DNA of 64,000 nucleotides, taken from assembly GCF_001467745.1 (NCBI RefSeq), contig NZ_LNYG01000013.1, forward strand, positions 1,914,201-1,978,200. The letters run 5' to 3'. Position 1 is the stretch's first letter. Each line of letters begins with the position of its first letter. Shown in pieces: positions 1 through 8,628 of the stretch. Under the pieces are notes generated by a model. It searched no databases, was not told the DNA's origin, and saw only the letters and a list, made by a program, of their open reading frames with translations. Source of the DNA: Legionella jamestowniensis. Lineage in GTDB: Bacteria; Pseudomonadota; Gammaproteobacteria; Legionellales; Legionellaceae. The position numbers were made by a program, and so were the translations under genes.

Positions 1-1
1 T

Positions 2-1036
2 GGTACGGCCCTTTATGCCAAATATCTGCATGAAAAGTCACACAATAAACACTTCATTTCAGACAAACTTAAAAACTTGCGAGAGGCCAGAGCCAAACTT
101 ATTGAAAAGGCTAAAAAGCGAGGTCGAATTAAAAGAGCGGCTTTGAAATTAATGAACCTTCCTAAAGTACAGAAAAAGCTCCTATATAGTCACATAAACA
201 AAACGCTGCTTAATGAAATTGATAACATAAGGAAAAATTACACCAAAGAACGTAGCCGGTTATTAGATTCCTACCAAAATAAAACCTGGGCTGATTGGCT
301 GAAACAAAAAGCACAAAGTGGTGACCAGGATGCCTTAGTGGCAATGCGTTATAGTAATCGTAAAAATAAGCATGATTACACCATTTCAGGTGCAGACTCA
401 TTTTTTACACCTTTAAATTTTGGACAAATCGATTCGATTACTAAAGAAGGCACTGAGATTTATAAAAAAGATAACAGTGTTATTAGAGACAATGGAAAGG
501 AAATTATCATTTCTAAAGGCGGGTCTATTCCTACGCTTAAAAGAGCCTTGGAAATGGCAAGGCAGCGCTATGGTGACTGTATTTGTGTGAATGGGTCTCC
601 ATTATTTAAAAAGATCATCTTGCAAATTGTTATTCAATATCAAATGCCAATCACTTTTGCTGATTTGGATTTCGAACATCAACGTCAAAAACTAATTTTG
701 GAACAGGAGAAATTTCATGATCAATCAAGATCAAACCGACAAAGCCATCGAGGAAGAACTTCAGGAGGCCATGAGGCTGCTGGAACAGCCACTGGAAATA
801 GAAGGGGCAGTACAAAGCCCCACTCTTTCAGCATTAGACAAGGCTCGCCAGCCAAAGATCACCACAGCTTGCGAAACTTGTCCAAATGCGATCTGGTTCA
901 GCTCATCGGAGGAGGTCAAGTGCTATTGCCGGATAATGCACATGATCACCTGGAGCGGAAAGGATTCAAATTTGATAACCATGTGCGATGGAATGTTTTT
1001 GGATTAAAGCAGAAAGGGAAAAATCGAAAACCATAA
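2..1036 (+). CDS. traI: TraI-family conjugative relaxase, C-terminal part (cut by window edge)
   Basis: The frame is open to the first base of the window, so the N-terminal relaxase domain lies outside it; the visible 345 codons are the C-terminal part. A stretch with WADWLKQKAQSGDQDALVAMR is typical of the region before the LPD7 domain in RP4-type TraI proteins. The segment from about position 480 to 690 (IISKGGSIPTLKRALEMARQ and following) matches LPD7. By family, TraI nicks oriT and leads the transferred strand. The last ~105 residues (after base 717) are Ser/Arg/Gly/His-rich and low in complexity, and they overlap a complete gene in the +1 frame, so this tail may be incidental read-through coding. 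It shares the element with the leftward trb/traG/traF operon, which would build the mating channel for it. Confidence 0.75.
   Translation, partial: GTALYAKYLHEKSHNKHFISDKLKNLREARAKLIEKAKKRGRIKRAALKLMNLPKVQKKLLYSHINKTLLNEIDNIRKNYTKERSRLLDSYQNKTWADWLKQKAQSGDQDALVAMRYSNRKNKHDYTISGADSFFTPLNFGQIDSITKEGTEIYKKDNSVIRDNGKEIIISKGGSIPTLKRALEMARQRYGDCICVNGSPLFKKIILQIVIQYQMPITFADLDFEHQRQKLILEQEKFHDQSRSNRQSHRGRTSGGHEAAGTATGNRRGSTKPHSFSIRQGSPAKDHHSLRNLSKCDLVQLIGGGQVLLPDNAHDHLERKGFKFDNHVRWNVFGLKQKGKNRKP
717..1007 (+). CDS. Small Cys-rich protein nested in the relaxase 3' end
   Basis: A 96-residue protein starting at an ATG with an AGGAG ribosome binding site 8 bases upstream. It lies wholly inside the relaxase gene in the +1 frame. 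The N-terminal third is acidic and helical. The C-terminal half has an ordered Cys/His pattern: TACETCPNAIW, then VKCYCRIMHM, then a final CDG. This resembles a small metal-binding (zinc or Fe-S) domain. The conserved-looking pattern, good start signal and low-complexity nature of the competing frame support this as the real gene over bases 717 to 1007. Function is unknown; the position after a relaxase suggests a role in conjugation or its control. Confidence 0.65.
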   Translation: MINQDQTDKAIEEELQEAMRLLEQPLEIEGAVQSPTLSALDKARQPKITTACETCPNAIWFSSSEEVKCYCRIMHMITWSGKDSNLITMCDGMFLD

Positions 1037-1101
1037 TATTTGAATATTATTTGTTCATTTTGTATACTTAAACTATCGCCCATATGGAAAAGGGTCAGAT
1101 T

Positions 1102-2163
1102 ATGATAAAGCAATGGAATGATATAAGTCACAAATATGAAGGAGCCTCTCTTATTTTAGGCAATGGCGCGAGCATAGCTTTTAGTAATGTGTTCGACTAC
1201 ACCAGGCTATATGAAGTGGCGAATGATAACAATTATATCAATCCAAAACTACGTAGTTTATTCAGGAAGTTTGGCACGACAAATTTTGAGCTTGTGTTAT
1301 ACAGACTGTGGCAAGCAAAAGAAGTATTAAATTTACTTCAAGGAAATACGAATATAGTTGATGAAAATTATTCGCTGTGTAGAAACGCCTTAATCAAAAC
1401 CGTCAAAGATGCTCATATTCAATATGATAAAGACGATGAGGTATTTGTAGACAAATTACAAAATGCATCAAACTTCTTAAAGAATTTTAATATTGTATAT
1501 TCGCTAAATTATGACCTTATTCTTTATTGGGTCATTGCAATGGGTAATCGGGAAGGAACTATCTTTAAAGATTGTTTCTGGGAAAAGTTTCCTGATACAA
1601 ATTTTAACCTATTTAATTCCAATTGGAGTTTTTTAAAAAAACCTGTCTGTGGCCAAAAGAAGGCTATTTTAATATTTTATCCTCATGGGAATTTAACTTT
1701 AGCAAGGGTAAAGCAAAAGCACTTAAATGAGATTGATTTAAAAATAGTATCGGCTGCTGAAATGCATTTGGATGCAATAATTGAAACATGGAAAAATGAT
1801 AATCTTGAACCAGTATTTATATCAGAGGGTGATTGTACAGAAAAAAGGAACCGAATTTATGAAAGCCATTATTTGAATAGCGTATATGAGAAGGGATTTG
1901 AAGAAATTGGACAAAAGTTGGTTTTATATGGGTGGAGTATATCTAAAGAGGATAACCATATATTAGAAAGGATTCAAAATATCCAAAAAGAAAGAAAAAA
2001 ATTAGAAAATAACGTCACAAAAAAGCCTATTGAAAGTATAGCTGTGTCTGTTTACCAAAATGGTGATGAACAAAAATTCAAAAATCATGTGAAGGATAAG
2101 CTTAAGTATATAGCAACTGATATAGATTTTTTTAATTCAAGCCAAGGTTGTTGGTGTTTTTAG
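1102..2163 (+). CDS. DUF4917-like protein with SIR2-like motifs
   Basis: About 353 residues. I prefer the ATG at 1102, which has AAAAGGG upstream, over the in-frame ATG at 1084, which has none. Visible motifs are ILGNGASIAF near the N-terminus, YSLNYDLILYW around residue 140 and FYPHGNL around residue 195. The Gly-rich start, the NYD and the HG elements occur in the same order as in SIR2-like NAD-hydrolysing domains and in the DUF4917 family. The C-terminal third is Lys/Glu-rich and less distinctive. It sits at the end of the transfer region as a stand-alone gene, convergent with the primase gene. By analogy with other SIR2-like genes on mobile elements it could be an NAD-depleting defence gene, but this is inference. 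Confidence 0.6.
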   Translation: MIKQWNDISHKYEGASLILGNGASIAFSNVFDYTRLYEVANDNNYINPKLRSLFRKFGTTNFELVLYRLWQAKEVLNLLQGNTNIVDENYSLCRNALIKTVKDAHIQYDKDDEVFVDKLQNASNFLKNFNIVYSLNYDLILYWVIAMGNREGTIFKDCFWEKFPDTNFNLFNSNWSFLKKPVCGQKKAILIFYPHGNLTLARVKQKHLNEIDLKIVSAAEMHLDAIIETWKNDNLEPVFISEGDCTEKRNRIYESHYLNSVYEKGFEEIGQKLVLYGWSISKEDNHILERIQNIQKERKKLENNVTKKPIESIAVSVYQNGDEQKFKNHVKDKLKYIATDIDFFNSSQGCWCF

Positions 2164-2174
2164 TAAGCAGTTAG

Positions 2175-2218
2175 ATGTAAAGCCTCAAAACTTAATCTGA
2201 AAGCCTGAAGCTTTACAT
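2175..2218. terminator. Inverted repeat between convergent genes
   Basis: A 9-base perfect inverted repeat (ATGTAAAGC / GCTTTACAT) separated by 26 bases lies between the stop of the DUF4917-like gene and the stop of the leftward primase gene. Its place suggests a shared terminator, but the loop is long and there is no clear U-tract, so this is weak. Confidence 0.3.
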
Positions 2219-2225
2219 ATCATAT

Positions 2226-4424
2226 TCAACCATATGAAATATGGACTATATTGCTTCTTTGAGGCTGGCGTAATAGGTTATATCGTTTGGCGATTCTATC
2301 AACCTTGGGTTTTATCTGACGTTTTACGCCTTCAATACCTAGCTTGCTGTGTTTGGCTAAATCATTAAAATCACTGAATTGCCTGGGGTTTAATGATTGT
2401 TCACCTGGTGCAAAGGTTGGTAAAACAATAAAGCCATTGACAGCGTCGGCGGCTTCACCAGCTTTTTCTTTACCGGGGTTGATACCCTTCGATAACTCCA
2501 GATGCTTGTCATCATCAGCTGCCAGGATAACTGGAGTATGCGGGTATTTTTTATGCAATGCTTTAGCTACTGCTTTAAGGTTCCCTGAATCAAAAGCGGA
2601 AACTACAGCAGGCAGCTCACATGCTTCTTTTATTGTTGCAGCAGTAGCATAACCTTCAGCAATTATAATTACAGGTGCATCAGAAAGTTTGTCCATACCG
2701 CCCAGAACATGAAAGCAGCCCTCTTTTTTTGAGTCTTTTGCAAATCGCTTAGTGCCATCTTCAGAAATATATTGGACAGTCCAAATGCTACCTTCGCAAT
2801 CTGTTGCTGGAATACAGGTTAGTTTTCTTTCTTCATCAGTATATATGCCAGAATGAACTTGAATACCTTTGTTCTGCATATAAGGTGTGGGTTCTACAAC
2901 CTCTATCATCATAGATAATTTTTGCTTGAGTCTTAGTGCAGTACTTTTTTGCTTAACTTCAAGCTCACGTTGTCGAGTTTGTTGATGTTCAAGTGCCTCT
3001 GCTTTGAGTGTTGCCTTCTGTTCATCAGTTAAAATGTAACCCTTACATTTCCAATTAAGCTCAGCACCAGTTCGATTATTTTTAATATATCCAGCCGGAA
3101 TGCCATCTAAATGGGCTACATAAAATCCTGCCTTTTCACCGTTTTTATCACCCTCTGTGACTATGCGATGAGGTTTACCATCCATAATTGGATGCCCACC
3201 TGAAACAATAGCACCAAGGCTCATCAATGCAGCCTTAAATTCATCTTCAGGTATAAGTGCTTTATCCTGGGCCTGGGTTAGTATTTGATTTTCAGGAAGC
3301 CAGGCTTTGATTTTCTCAACAGGAACACCAGGATTTGCATACCAACATTTTCGAACTTTATCCCAGGCAATACCTGGTGTTCCATCAGAGAGTTTTCCTA
3401 TTGTGGATTTGGCTATCTCTTTTTGTTTGAAGGGGATGCTTAACCAGACCTTTTCAGAAGTGGTGTTTTCAGACGCCATAAAGACTTCCTCTTTTGGTTG
3501 ATCATCCTTGATTTCAATAAGTTCTGTCAGCTGAATGTCTTGGGTTTGCTCTAAGGCGCAGAGGTGATTAATTATTTTCTCTGCATCTGCGGATGCTCTG
3601 AATATTTCTAAGGGCTCATCTTCCAAAACACGAATCCATGATTTGATATATGCAGTGTGTTGCGAGGGATCATGACCTATACCAAGTTCTGCACCTAACA
3701 GCATGCTTGCAATTTCTGCTCGTAATTCTTCTTTAGCATAGGCATCTGAACCAAAAGGATGACCTAAATCTCTATCCAGTCTTGAAGGATGACCACTCCA
3801 ATGTCCAAGCTCATGCAGGGCAGTGGCATAGTAGTTCGCTGCGGATTTAAATTGCTCTTTCGGTGGAAGATGAATGCTATCAGTCGATAACCTGTAAAAA
3901 GCTCTGTCTGCTTCAGAATGCTCAATGTTAGCGCCAGAGTTATGTAACAGTTTTTCTGCTCTTTCAATTAAGGACCAATCAGGCTCTTTTGCAATAAGCT
4001 CTGGCATATTATCAATTTGCGAAGCATGAAATACCGTTGCATAAAACACCTTAGGTCGTTCAATATTCACCTGCACTTTTAATGGGTTACCATGCTCATC
4101 GAGCACAGGTTTTCCAGCATCATCGAGTTTGGTTTGTTCCTCATGAAATTTCCAATATTGGATTGTGGTGCCTTTTTCTCCCTTGCGAACTTGCGCATCC
4201 ATACTTTGTGCTTGCTTGTAGGTTAACCAACGATTGTCATCATTTTGGTTCAGCATTAAATACAATGCATTAATTCCGCGATAACGCTTTCCGGTGATCG
4301 GATTATAAGGAACTTGACCATTGCCTATGCCTGGCTCCCATGGTTTCAACCAGGGAGTAGTTCCTGCTTTCAGGCTTTCAATAATTTGATTGGCAACAAC
4401 TTGATGGTAGGGCATTTTAGTCAT
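2226..4424 (-). CDS. ArdC-type antirestriction / metalloprotease / Toprim primase fusion (TraC-like)
   Basis: 732 residues from the ATG at 4424, which has GGAGG 6 bases upstream; the in-frame ATG at 4466 lies inside the preceding small gene. An ArdC N-terminal domain (about 1-120, with TTPWLKPWEPG) is followed by a zinc-protease-like segment with ALHELGHW (HExxH at about 204-208), a DUF5710-like segment (about 325-378), a Lys/Gln-rich linker, and a Toprim domain (about 586-680) with IIAEGYATAA and LAADDD motifs. In RP4, TraC primase primes the transferred strand in the recipient; ArdC proteins bind single-stranded DNA and block restriction on entry. This protein likely combines both jobs and may travel with the DNA. 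It is last in the transfer operon and overlaps the upstream small gene by 8 bases. Confidence 0.85.
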   Translation of the reverse strand: MTKMPYHQVVANQIIESLKAGTTPWLKPWEPGIGNGQVPYNPITGKRYRGINALYLMLNQNDDNRWLTYKQAQSMDAQVRKGEKGTTIQYWKFHEEQTKLDDAGKPVLDEHGNPLKVQVNIERPKVFYATVFHASQIDNMPELIAKEPDWSLIERAEKLLHNSGANIEHSEADRAFYRLSTDSIHLPPKEQFKSAANYYATALHELGHWSGHPSRLDRDLGHPFGSDAYAKEELRAEIASMLLGAELGIGHDPSQHTAYIKSWIRVLEDEPLEIFRASADAEKIINHLCALEQTQDIQLTELIEIKDDQPKEEVFMASENTTSEKVWLSIPFKQKEIAKSTIGKLSDGTPGIAWDKVRKCWYANPGVPVEKIKAWLPENQILTQAQDKALIPEDEFKAALMSLGAIVSGGHPIMDGKPHRIVTEGDKNGEKAGFYVAHLDGIPAGYIKNNRTGAELNWKCKGYILTDEQKATLKAEALEHQQTRQRELEVKQKSTALRLKQKLSMMIEVVEPTPYMQNKGIQVHSGIYTDEERKLTCIPATDCEGSIWTVQYISEDGTKRFAKDSKKEGCFHVLGGMDKLSDAPVIIIAEGYATAATIKEACELPAVVSAFDSGNLKAVAKALHKKYPHTPVILAADDDKHLELSKGINPGKEKAGEAADAVNGFIVLPTFAPGEQSLNPRQFSDFNDLAKHSKLGIEGVKRQIKPKVDRIAKRYNLLRQPQRSNIVHISYG

Positions 4425-4581
4425 ACATGGCCTCCATCGCATCTTCTTCATTGAGTGCATCTTCAAAAAATGCGCCCATGATGTCAGCTTCTATCGGACT
4501 GACTTCAGCTAGAAAGCCAGGGATTACTAAATCCTCGTATTTTTCTGAAATCAAATCCATTAACTCGGTTTCATGACTCAT
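4417..4581 (-). CDS. Very acidic 54-residue protein between traF and the primase
   Basis: A short gene of 55 codons including stop. Its ATG overlaps the traF stop codon in the same ATGA arrangement used throughout this operon, and its 3' end overlaps the primase start by 8 bases, carrying the primase ribosome binding site (GGAGG). The product begins MSHETELMDLISEKYEDLV and has 16 Asp/Glu and only one Lys, a net charge near -15. No signal peptide or cysteine is present. Function is unknown. The charge and the neighbour with an ArdC domain would fit a DNA-mimic or an acidic partner of the primase, but that is inference. The tight coupling on both sides is the main evidence that it is translated. 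Confidence 0.7.
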   Translation of the reverse strand: MSHETELMDLISEKYEDLVIPGFLAEVSPIEADIMGAFFEDALNEEDAMEAMYD

Positions 4582-5123
4582 GTAGTTTTCTCCCATTTAT
4601 TAATTACCCATATGGGTGTGATCATTCCTTTGATTTGTCTTGTGTGAACAAGACCATAATATCGACCATCAAATGACCATTCGCTTTGGCTGGTCATAGT
4701 CATCACTTCATCTTTTTGGAGTTGGTAATTCATTACCTGCCATTGGGGTAAGGCGCGTTTCATCCCATCTTGAACTTTTGGTTTTGAATAGGGTATTAGC
4801 ATTTGATTTACAAAAACCCCTTCATTGGTCACAGAGAGGATATCGCCAGATACCGCAACCACTTTTTTCATTAAATAACCATATCCGCCACAATAAAGAC
4901 CGTGGTCTATATAGTCTCTATTCCTTGCTAACCTAAATGACTCTCTGTTATCAGGACAAAAAATCACATAAGTATTTTTGATAGGGGCTGCGCTGGTAAT
5001 GCGATATAAACCTATTGGAATGGATTCAGTCAGGTTTATCCTAAAACCCATGCCATGAAATAGTGCGGCTAAAACAATAAGGCTTATCAAAAATATAGAG
5101 ATGATGACTGACAGTTTTTTCAT
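4578..5123 (-). CDS. traF: TraF-type pilin-maturing signal peptidase (S26 family)
   Basis: 181 residues with one N-terminal membrane helix (about 5-23). The S26 signature is seen as NLTESIPIGLYRI, with the nucleophile Ser at residue 34, and the general-base Lys in YLMKKVVAVSGD (86/87). In RP4 the TraF peptidase trims and cyclises the TrbC pilin in the inner membrane, and a trbC gene is present in this operon. The start overlaps the traG stop by 4 bases and the stop overlaps the next small gene by 4 bases, so translation is coupled. Length is close to the family norm. Confidence 0.9.
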   Translation of the reverse strand: MKKLSVIISIFLISLIVLAALFHGMGFRINLTESIPIGLYRITSAAPIKNTYVIFCPDNRESFRLARNRDYIDHGLYCGGYGYLMKKVVAVSGDILSVTNEGVFVNQMLIPYSKPKVQDGMKRALPQWQVMNYQLQKDEVMTMTSQSEWSFDGRYYGLVHTRQIKGMITPIWVINKWEKTT

Positions 5124-7009
5124 AACCTGATGACCTCATCCTCACTTAAACGAGTATGTAAAATATCTGAGTGAACAGGAGCCTCAACGGATGCTCTTGC
5201 CTTGAATATGGGATCTTTATAATAAAGGGGTTGTTTACCATAAATAGCAGGGAAGCCCGCTGCATAAACAACCATATCCCCAGCTTCAACAATCAAACCA
5301 TTGGCATCTTTTTTAGGCCCTGGCATGCGCAGACACTCATCAACCGTTAAAAGTGGTCTTGATATTTCCTGAACTGTTTTTGATATTTGATTTAAGAACG
5401 TAGAAAAACGTTTACCGCTGGTGGTGATGTGTTCTTTAACAATTGTTGTTTGACCTGTCAGCTTCGAAAGATGTTCTGCGGTTTCAACTCTGTTGGGAGG
5501 ATAGGCATTTTGGATATGACAATTTGAAGTGATGGTTTCATCGGGGCCATAGCCTCGTTCACGGCTTTTAAGCTGATTAATGTCCTGACAAATTAAGTAA
5601 AACTTTAAACCATAACTTGCAACAAAGGCTAATGACTCTTGTAGAATATCGAGTTTTCCAAGGCTTGGAAATTCATCAATCATGCAAAGCAGTCTATGCT
5701 TATATGTTTTTTTAGCACTTACATAAGATAACCCTTTGTCATCAGACACACGCTCAAATTCCATTCTGTCGGCCAATAGCCTCACTATCATATTAATCAT
5801 GACTCTAACCAGAGGTTGAAGCCTAGCCTTGTCATTAGGTTGAGTAACAATATAGAGACTCACAGGATTTTCATGATTCATCAAATCGCGGATGCAAAAA
5901 TCTGAGGCAGAGACGTTATGTGCTACCACTGGATCTCGATATAACGCTAAATAAGATTTTAAAGTAGATAATACAGAGCCTGCTTCTTCTTCGGGTCGGT
6001 CTATCATGTCACGCGCAGAGGCCGAAATAACAGGATGGGTTTTGCCTTCAATATGTGGGTATTGCGTCATTTCAATGAGCAGGTCAGCAATATTAATATT
6101 GGGATCAACCAACATGCGGTCAATGTTGGGAAATGTGGCTGGTTCTCCTTGGGTTTTCAGTTTATAAATCGCATGCAGAATAAAACCAACCAAAAGGGCT
6201 TGAGAGGTTTTTTGCCAGTGCGTCTCCAACCCCTTACCATCGGGATCAACCACAAGCGTTGCCAAATTTTGCACATCACCCACCTCTGATTCTGTACCCA
6301 CTCTGATTTCATCCAGAGGGTTCCAGCGTGCGCTTCCTTTTAACGTTGCAGGTTCAAATCGAATGACTTTATTGACGGCATGTTTCTGCCTCCATCCAGA
6401 GGTCATTGCCCAGAGCTCGCCTTTTAAATCGGTAATAACACAGGAATGTTTCCACGAGAGAAGGGTTGGAATCACAAGGCCAACACCTTTCCCTGAGCGC
6501 GTTGGTGCATAAGTTAAAACATGCTCAGGCCCATTATGGCGTAGATAATGAATTTCTCCTTTGTCATCTTCAAACGCGCCAATATAAACTCCTTCATCAT
6601 GTCCAATAAGGCTTGCACTGTTTAAGTCCTCCCAATTAGCCCACCTGGCTGAACCATGGAGGTAATCACTCACATCGTTCTTTTTAAAATACTTGGAAGC
6701 CAACACGATCATCATTAAAAAGAGACAACCCATCATAACGATGAGACCAAAGGCAGCATTAAAAGAATCTGGGTAATTGGATTGATATTTAATAGCCCAG
6801 ATAAAAATCTGCCAAGGCATATAAATATGGGCGAATGAAGCCCCTAGGGCATCAGCATAGTGAAATTGATGCGCAAAAAACTGTGTGCCAATTTGGATGC
6901 TGATTAAGAAAGAACAAACCACTAACAAGACTAAGGTTTTATTTAACTTGCCGTGATTTTTTTCTCTGACTTGAGGACCTATGGCTTTATTAGGCTTGTT
7001 TGGGCTCAT
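5120..7009 (-). CDS. traG: TraG/VirD4-type coupling protein ATPase
   Basis: 629 residues. Two N-terminal membrane segments (about 25-45 and 84-104) anchor it in the inner membrane. Walker A is APTRSGKG at about 168-175, followed by VGLVIPTLL. Walker B is LLCMIDEFPSLG in the second half, with ICQDINQLKSRER downstream as usual for this family. Coupling proteins bring the relaxase-DNA complex to the type IV channel and power its transfer. The gene overlaps trbL and traF by 4 bases on either side. The RP4 equivalent lies in a separate Tra block, whereas here it follows trbL directly in one operon. Confidence 0.95.
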   Translation of the reverse strand: MSPNKPNKAIGPQVREKNHGKLNKTLVLLVVCSFLISIQIGTQFFAHQFHYADALGASFAHIYMPWQIFIWAIKYQSNYPDSFNAAFGLIVMMGCLFLMMIVLASKYFKKNDVSDYLHGSARWANWEDLNSASLIGHDEGVYIGAFEDDKGEIHYLRHNGPEHVLTYAPTRSGKGVGLVIPTLLSWKHSCVITDLKGELWAMTSGWRQKHAVNKVIRFEPATLKGSARWNPLDEIRVGTESEVGDVQNLATLVVDPDGKGLETHWQKTSQALLVGFILHAIYKLKTQGEPATFPNIDRMLVDPNINIADLLIEMTQYPHIEGKTHPVISASARDMIDRPEEEAGSVLSTLKSYLALYRDPVVAHNVSASDFCIRDLMNHENPVSLYIVTQPNDKARLQPLVRVMINMIVRLLADRMEFERVSDDKGLSYVSAKKTYKHRLLCMIDEFPSLGKLDILQESLAFVASYGLKFYLICQDINQLKSRERGYGPDETITSNCHIQNAYPPNRVETAEHLSKLTGQTTIVKEHITTSGKRFSTFLNQISKTVQEISRPLLTVDECLRMPGPKKDANGLIVEAGDMVVYAAGFPAIYGKQPLYYKDPIFKARASVEAPVHSDILHTRLSEDEVIRL

Positions 7010-8388
7010 TGGCTCTCTCCAGATGCCTTTTGGTTTACAAATTGACTCACCTCATCTGATGTCTCAAATTCTGAACTAAGACTACCCGCAGGTGTGCCCA
7101 TGGATAAAATATTTTGCGCGTTGGATTCTTGCGTTTCAGAAGTGGATGAATTCGCCTTGTTTTGGATTGCTTCGGCAATTTTTCCACCCGTTGTGTCAGC
7201 GATTTTTTCAGCAATTGATTCTTTAATCGTGTTCGCTTTCTCACGAGCAACATCCATAGTGCCTGAGGCTAAATGTGATCCAAAAGAGCCTGCAAATTTG
7301 GCAGCTGTTCCCATAGCTTCAGCTAAACCACCAGTTTTGGAGCCTTTATCCATTCCAGACAGTGTACTTGTGTCACCAGAATTGGTTGATTGACTGGCTG
7401 CTTTAAACGCGGCATTAAGTGCGGATAATCCACCACCACTTTGGGCAAGTGCACTGCCTGCTGCACCTGCCATGGCAGCACCTGCAATTCCTGCGGCTCC
7501 CATAGCCCCACCAAGACCTAGTCCACCGCCACCGCCAGAGCCACCTCCTGACACAATGCCAGCTAAAGCAGGTGGAATTTTATCAATAAGAACCAGCAAC
7601 AGTACGGCAACAACCAGCATGACAAACATTTCTTTGAGCATTATGTTTTCAGACATCGCTGCGTAATATTGATCTACAAAAGATTTACCGATACCAATAA
7701 TCAAAATCATGGCAAAAGCTTGTAATGCAATACCCAACACAGTTTTGTAGTAGTTAATCGCAATATCCTGCGTCCAACGGCCACCACCAAACCCTAATAA
7801 AACAATGCCACCATAAGTTAAGATCCAGGCGGTGATTAAGATAATGAGCATGTTTATACTGACTAAAGCTAGAATAATCAGAATAACCCCTGCAACGATC
7901 AAACCAACTGTAGTTGCTGCAGGGGACCAGATAGATGAGCTGTCTATAGCTTTTGAGACAATATCAAACCCAACATCCACAATATCAGAAGGAGAGACAT
8001 GCTCATTAATTCCAGAAGCCTTTGCCGCAAGTTGCCGCATGGAGTCTATGATTGCCTTAGCAATTGCAGGTCCATTGTCTAAAATCCAATAGAAAAAACC
8101 GACAACTACAAAAAAACGTACCGTTTCGCTCAAGAATTCTTGAATGTCTGCTTTCCGCAATGCCATCAAGCCGTAAGTCCATACCATACTGATTAATGCC
8201 AAAGACCAGAAAAGATATCTGGCGTAACTCAACATGGTTTTACTCCAGAGCGCAGAAGTGCTGGCAAAACGCTGCAAAATATTATCCAGTAAGTCACGAC
8301 TATCCATGCCATGCCCTTTGGCATGGCAGCAAGCAGAAAACCCAAATAAACCAAACGCAATTACATAGGGAATTATTTTTTTATTCAT
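7006..8388 (-). CDS. trbL: TrbL/VirB6-type conjugation channel membrane protein
   Basis: 460 residues from the ATG at 8388, which is followed at once by a clear signal sequence (MNKKIIPYVIAFGLFGFSA). Longer in-frame starts would run back through the upstream trbK-like gene, so I reject them. There are at least five hydrophobic segments in the first two-thirds, then a Gly/Ala-rich stretch (SGGGSGGGGGLGLGGAMG) and a Ser/Thr-rich hydrophilic tail. That layout is typical of TrbL. It forms part of the inner-membrane channel of the P-type (IncP-like) secretion system. It overlaps traG by 4 bases. Confidence 0.9.
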   Translation of the reverse strand: MNKKIIPYVIAFGLFGFSACCHAKGHGMDSRDLLDNILQRFASTSALWSKTMLSYARYLFWSLALISMVWTYGLMALRKADIQEFLSETVRFFVVVGFFYWILDNGPAIAKAIIDSMRQLAAKASGINEHVSPSDIVDVGFDIVSKAIDSSSIWSPAATTVGLIVAGVILIILALVSINMLIILITAWILTYGGIVLLGFGGGRWTQDIAINYYKTVLGIALQAFAMILIIGIGKSFVDQYYAAMSENIMLKEMFVMLVVAVLLLVLIDKIPPALAGIVSGGGSGGGGGLGLGGAMGAAGIAGAAMAGAAGSALAQSGGGLSALNAAFKAASQSTNSGDTSTLSGMDKGSKTGGLAEAMGTAAKFAGSFGSHLASGTMDVAREKANTIKESIAEKIADTTGGKIAEAIQNKANSSTSETQESNAQNILSMGTPAGSLSSEFETSDEVSQFVNQKASGESQ

Positions 8389-8392
8389 AGCA

Positions 8393-8605
8393 TTACCACG
8401 TCTGTCCAGAGCTTTTGGAATAACTTCCCCCTCGGAAACACGCATCACCAATAGCTTGTAGTTCTTCTTGAGTTCGACCCTCTCTTGAGCTGCCGCAGGT
8501 GAGTGTTGCCAAGTGCTCAGCCTTTTTATGAGCCTTGGTTTCAGCACTGCCGCAACCTGACAGAACACATGTAATAACCATAATTGATAAACATAACATC
8601 TTCAT
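8393..8605 (-). CDS. trbK: TrbK-like small lipoprotein (possible entry exclusion)
   Basis: 70 residues from the ATG at 8605, which has AAAAAGGAGAGG just upstream. A lipoprotein signal ends in VLSGC (Cys 18), so the mature protein is about 53 residues and anchored in a membrane. Size, lipobox and place between trbJ and trbL match RP4 TrbK, which blocks entry of a second copy of the element. Sequence similarity to RP4 TrbK itself cannot be judged by eye. Its last 14 residues (FRGGSYSKSSGQTW) closely match the end of the upstream TrbJ protein, which is unusual for two otherwise unlike proteins. Confidence 0.7.
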   Translation of the reverse strand: MKMLCLSIMVITCVLSGCGSAETKAHKKAEHLATLTCGSSREGRTQEELQAIGDACFRGGSYSKSSGQTW

Positions 8606-8628
8606 TTTCCTCTCCTTTTTATGATGGA

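Noticed and set aside
7094..7666. Pro/Ala-rich rightward frames opposite trbL
   Set aside because: They are the complement of the Gly/Ala/Ser-rich trbL sequence; composition explains them.
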